A model generated the notes under the pieces. The model searched no databases. It was given only the letters and a program-made list of their open reading frames with translations, and was not told where the DNA came from. From Spirobacillus cienkowskii (GTDB taxonomy: Bacteria > Bdellovibrionota_B > Oligoflexia > Silvanigrellales > Silvanigrellaceae), in assembly GCF_037081835.1 (NCBI RefSeq), contig NZ_CP146516.1, positions 2,742,831 through 2,806,830 on the forward strand: DNA of 64,000 nt, written 5' to 3'. The translations under genes were made by a program, and so were the position numbers. Position 1 is the first letter of the stretch; each line of letters starts with the position of its first letter. Positions 61,080-64,000 of the stretch are shown piece by piece.

Positions 61080-61311
61080 TATCCTTTTTATCAGATTTCA
61101 GTCGCTTCAATGTTTTTAAAATCATAAAACCAGCCAAGAACAAAATCGATAAAGAGAATAACAGTTTCAAGACTATAGAATCTATCCAAAAATCTCTATA
61201 AAAGGCCTTGCCAACTTCAAACTCATCCAAAAGCCAGATAAAAAGTATTAGAAAACCAGTCGATATAATTTGGCTTATTAAAATAAGTAAAGTTGTAAGA
61301 TCTTGTTTCAT
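61066..61311 (-). CDS. Small membrane protein of the F0 cluster (AtpZ-like)
   Basis: The 81-residue protein has two membrane helices separated by a polar loop and a Lys-rich C-terminus, the topology of AtpZ/AtpI family proteins found upstream of atpB in many bacteria. It is the first gene of the F0 cluster and diverges from dnaA. The RBS GGGTAA is weak. Confidence 0.5.
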   Translation of the reverse strand: MKQDLTTLLILISQIISTGFLILFIWLLDEFEVGKAFYRDFWIDSIVLKLLFSLSILFLAGFMILKTLKRLKSDKKDNDIE

Positions 61312-61355
61312 TTGATTTACCCAATTTTTAAGAGCAACGACTTGACCTTAGCTCC

Positions 61356-61383
61356 TTGCCTAGCAACAATCGCATAGTATACC
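61356..61383 (+). promoter_or_regulatory. Candidate dnaA promoter
   Basis: TTGCCT (61356-61361), 16-bp spacer, TATACC (61378-61383), about 50 bp before the dnaA ATG. I find no DnaA boxes (TTATCCACA-like) in this intergenic region. Confidence 0.4.
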
Positions 61384-61433
61384 AGTAGGGTTCGAGTCTA
61401 CATGACTCTGAAATCTAAAATGGGGTTTATTCT

Positions 61434-62927
61434 ATGTTAGGCAAAGAATCCAATATTATTTTTTCAGAAAAGCTTCGGGCTCGGTTAATAGAATTAGGGC
61501 TTTCAAAGCATACCGCCACTAAAATAACTAAACTTGTGACGCCTGTTAAAGTGGAAGGGAATACAATTACTTCATATTGTTCTGAACCATTTTACAGAGA
61601 TCAAATTATTTTAGCTAAAAAAGACGAAATCGAAAAAATAGCAAAAGAGTGTTGGGGCAATAACTACACCTTTAAAATTGAAACATCAAAAGACTTAAGT
61701 GATGACTCGAATGAATTGGTAAATGAAAACTCTAAAATGGATAATCAGCTCACTCTTTTTCCAGAAAATAAAGATGTTTTTTTAGAAAAAAAGAAAAGAA
61801 TTAAAACAAAAATAAACAATGATGTTGTTAAAAACCAAGACAATACTACTGAAAATGCTGCAAATTTAACAACCTCAGAAAAACCTAGAACGTTAGATGC
61901 CTCTCAAAATTTTAGTACATTTATTCGATGTGAAAGTAACCTCGTTGCTTATTCTGCGTGCGAAGCTGTTGCTAAAAATCCTGGTAACTTGTCAAACCCA
62001 CTTTTTATATATGGAGCAACAGGGCTTGGAAAAACACACTTGCTGCATTCGGTTGGCAATGAAATTATGCATAAAATTCCTGACGCTAAAATTTTATATA
62101 TAACGAGTGAAGATTTTGTAAACGATGTGATTCATCGAGGAATTCGTGTCGGAAAAATGGATGAAGTACGTTCTAAATACAGTGCTTGTGACGTTTTATT
62201 GGTTGATGATATTCAATTTCTTGAAAAAAAGGATGCATGTCAAATTGAGTTTTTCCACACATTTAATGAGCTATATCAAAAAAGGAAACAAATTGTCATT
62301 ACTAGTGACAAATTTCCTAAAGATATTCCAAATATAGAAGAACGTCTAAAAAGCAGGTTTCTTCAAGGTTTGCTTGTAGATATTGAGCCACCAGGTTTTG
62401 AAGATCGTGTTGCAATTATTGAAACAAAAGCAAATTTAATAGGTTTAAAAATAAACCAAGAAATTTCGTTTCTTATTGCAACACATGCAAAAACAAATGT
62501 TAGAGAAATTCAAGGCTTGCTAAAAGATCTACTTATGAACCAACATATGACAGGAAGAAGTCCTACTCTTGAATCTGTAACAACAATATTAAAACGACGT
62601 TTTCCAATCGTAAATCTTGAGTCAACAATTGATACAACCGCAATTCAAAAAGTTGTATCTAATCATTTTCAAATAAAAATGTCTGATTTGATGGGACAAA
62701 GTCGTCAACAAAAGTTTGTTATTGCTCGCCACATTGCCATGTATCTTTCTAAAGAAATTATTGGTCTTCAAATTGTAGCTATCGCAAATGCATTTGGAAA
62801 AAAAGACCACACCACAGTTTTACACGCAATGTCAAAGGTAAAAGAATTATTAGAAAAAGATGATGAATTTAGAGGCAATTTTATTCAAATAAAAAGAAAA
62901 ATAAATCAATTAATGCAATCGAATTAA
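61434..62927 (+). CDS. dnaA: Chromosomal replication initiator DnaA
   Basis: The 497-residue protein has an N-terminal domain I, a long polar linker (about residues 85-155), an AAA+ domain with Walker A YGATGLGKTHLLHS at 193-206 and Walker B VLLVDDIQFLEKK, and a C-terminal DNA-binding domain IV with the DnaA signature IANAFGKKDHTTVLHAMSKV. RBS GGGGTT lies 9 bases before ATG. The neighbours are F0 genes and Sua5, not dnaN, and the intergenic region has no DnaA boxes, so oriC is probably not right here. Confidence 0.96.
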   Translation: MLGKESNIIFSEKLRARLIELGLSKHTATKITKLVTPVKVEGNTITSYCSEPFYRDQIILAKKDEIEKIAKECWGNNYTFKIETSKDLSDDSNELVNENSKMDNQLTLFPENKDVFLEKKKRIKTKINNDVVKNQDNTTENAANLTTSEKPRTLDASQNFSTFIRCESNLVAYSACEAVAKNPGNLSNPLFIYGATGLGKTHLLHSVGNEIMHKIPDAKILYITSEDFVNDVIHRGIRVGKMDEVRSKYSACDVLLVDDIQFLEKKDACQIEFFHTFNELYQKRKQIVITSDKFPKDIPNIEERLKSRFLQGLLVDIEPPGFEDRVAIIETKANLIGLKINQEISFLIATHAKTNVREIQGLLKDLLMNQHMTGRSPTLESVTTILKRRFPIVNLESTIDTTAIQKVVSNHFQIKMSDLMGQSRQQKFVIARHIAMYLSKEIIGLQIVAIANAFGKKDHTTVLHAMSKVKELLEKDDEFRGNFIQIKRKINQLMQSN

Positions 62928-64000
62928 ATAATTTTTACGTACTTTCCAGATGCAGCCCTATATATTCTATCAAAAATAGCATCAATGTTTTCTATGTTTG
63001 TTTGATTTAAATTTGGCAGCAAAATAAATTGCGCATTTTCTGTGCTTTCAGCTTGTCTTAAATAATTAAACAAGTTTCTACTCGCTTCTAAAAAACTGCC
63101 TGACACTGATAAATCAAAATATTTTAAACTCTGCGTTTTTAAATTTTTATTTTTTGCATAAAAATCAATCAAAACAGATTTTGATAAATAATGACTTAAA
63201 AATTCTTCATATTTTAATTTCTCTTCATCGCTATCTAATAAAATAAATGACTCAATCAAAGGAGAATAATGGGTGAGCAATTGCCCAGGTGAATCCATTA
63301 AATGATTATCCATTTTATTATCATAAACTTTTTTAATAACTTTTACTTCAACATTTATCCCTTTTGCTTTTAGTGTCTTCGTAATTTGTAAAGAACTAAT
63401 TGCTCCTGGTCTTAAAAGTAAAATTTCATTGTCTTCAGTAATTTTTAAAATAGTTGATTCAATTCCGATATCACACATTAAACCATCATCAAGAACAATT
63501 AGATCTTGAATATGACCAAGATCAGCAGCAACATGCTGAGCATGAGTTGGACTAACATGACCAAACGAATTAGCACTTGGAGCCGCAATGGGTATATTTA
63601 CTAACTTTAGCAGTTTTTGCGCAGTCTTTCCCGAAGGAATTCGAATCGCGACCGAATCTTTTCCTGCTGTAACGAGACTAGGTACTAAATGCGAAGCTTT
63701 TAAAATAAGAGTTAATGGTCCAGGCCAATATTCGCTTCCAATTATGTCAAAACATTGTCTTTGAAATGAGGTCATATCTGTTAAACTTTCAACCTGAGAC
63801 AAAGAGCTTACATGAACAATAAGAGGATCTGACTTTGGCCGACCCTTTGCAAGAAAAATTTTTTCAAGAGCGTTTTTATCTAAAGCATTGCCGCCTAGGC
63901 CGTAAACAGTTTCTGTTGGGAAGGCAACCAAATTTCCTTCTTTCAAGGCTTTTGCACAACGCTCAAGTGATTGATCAGTCAAACTTACAATTATTGCCAC
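62924..64000 (-). CDS. tsaC: L-threonylcarbamoyladenylate synthase (Sua5/TsaC family), 5' end at window edge
   Basis: At least 358 residues. The YrdC domain is at the N-terminus: ALKEGNLVAFPTETVYGLGGNALD, IFLAKGRPKSDPLIVHV, and PIAAPSANSFGHVSPT near residue 140. The extended C-terminal region beyond residue 220 (LMDSPGQLLTHYSPL and a Sua5 domain) makes it the Sua5 type and not the short TsaC. It makes the threonylcarbamoyl-AMP for t6A modification of tRNA. The first codon in view is GTG at 63998-64000; the true start may lie beyond the window. Its stop overlaps the convergent dnaA by 4 bp. Confidence 0.92.
   Translation of the reverse strand: MAIIVSLTDQSLERCAKALKEGNLVAFPTETVYGLGGNALDKNALEKIFLAKGRPKSDPLIVHVSSLSQVESLTDMTSFQRQCFDIIGSEYWPGPLTLILKASHLVPSLVTAGKDSVAIRIPSGKTAQKLLKLVNIPIAAPSANSFGHVSPTHAQHVAADLGHIQDLIVLDDGLMCDIGIESTILKITEDNEILLLRPGAISSLQITKTLKAKGINVEVKVIKKVYDNKMDNHLMDSPGQLLTHYSPLIESFILLDSDEEKLKYEEFLSHYLSKSVLIDFYAKNKNLKTQSLKYFDLSVSGSFLEASRNLFNYLRQAESTENAQFILLPNLNQTNIENIDAIFDRIYRAASGKYVKII

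Noticed and set aside
61381..61412. tRNA-like T-arm (GGTTCGAGTC) upstream of dnaA
   Set aside because: Stem pairing is poor and there is no acceptor, D-arm or anticodon arm; probably coincidence or at most a remnant.

Overview
The window is AT-rich (about 30% GC by eye) and densely coded on both strands. Several features suggest a Gram-negative, aerobic member of the Bdellovibrionota/Oligoflexia, perhaps Silvanigrella-like: LpxC (lipid A), an alternative complex III (ActA/ActB), haem O synthase, CarD, an RpoH-type sigma factor and an F-type ATP synthase. This placement is inference; no 16S or other phylogenetic marker was compared.

Layout. 0-9.7 kb is mostly minus strand: the start of actB with actA, ctaB with a Cys-rich membrane protein, the tex-gloB-cupin-HAD operon, ndk, and an Nfu protein with a maltokinase-like protein. 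9.9-20.7 kb is housekeeping: M14 peptidase, tgt, carD, HD hydrolase, ppsR, cysS/dnaJ, lpxC, ssb. 21-25.3 kb is a small accessory cassette (DUF819 membrane protein, VanX-type dipeptidase, histidine kinase) whose kinase is split by an IS630-type insertion sequence. 25.3-31.3 kb carries a deacetylase and a complete ugpQ-B-A-E-C glycerol-phosphate uptake operon. 31.3-41.6 kb holds a glycosyltransferase/methyltransferase pair, tRNA-His, several exported unknowns, and a minus-strand operon of an RpoH-type sigma factor, a BtuFCD-type ABC transporter and a thioredoxin-NHL protein. 41.6-46.5 kb has a lipid kinase, a Lys-tailed acetyltransferase, a PcrA/UvrD helicase and rpe.

46.5-48.2 kb is the most interesting segment. 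It is a complete IscB-omegaRNA (OMEGA, formerly HEARO) element, with a full-length iscB whose RuvC and HNH catalytic residues are all visible and a strongly structured omegaRNA immediately upstream. It is inserted between rpe and a polyprenyl diphosphate synthase gene. 48.2-55.8 kb continues with the prenyl synthase, an M16 peptidase, dppD-nitroreductase-dppF, hpd and an Old Yellow Enzyme. 55.9-64 kb has a 42-residue basic protein, tRNA-Ser, an MFS transporter, gluQRS with tRNA-Lys, an F0-only ATP synthase cluster (two small AtpI/AtpZ-like proteins, atpB, atpE), dnaA, and a Sua5/TsaC gene cut by the window edge.

Other points worth attention: ssb carries an apparent one-base frameshift, because the canonical PMDDDIPF tail is present but in another frame; the maltokinase-like protein has HGN where the family has HGD; and the carD-HD intergenic region contains overlapping inverted repeats that look like a structured RNA or regulatory element.
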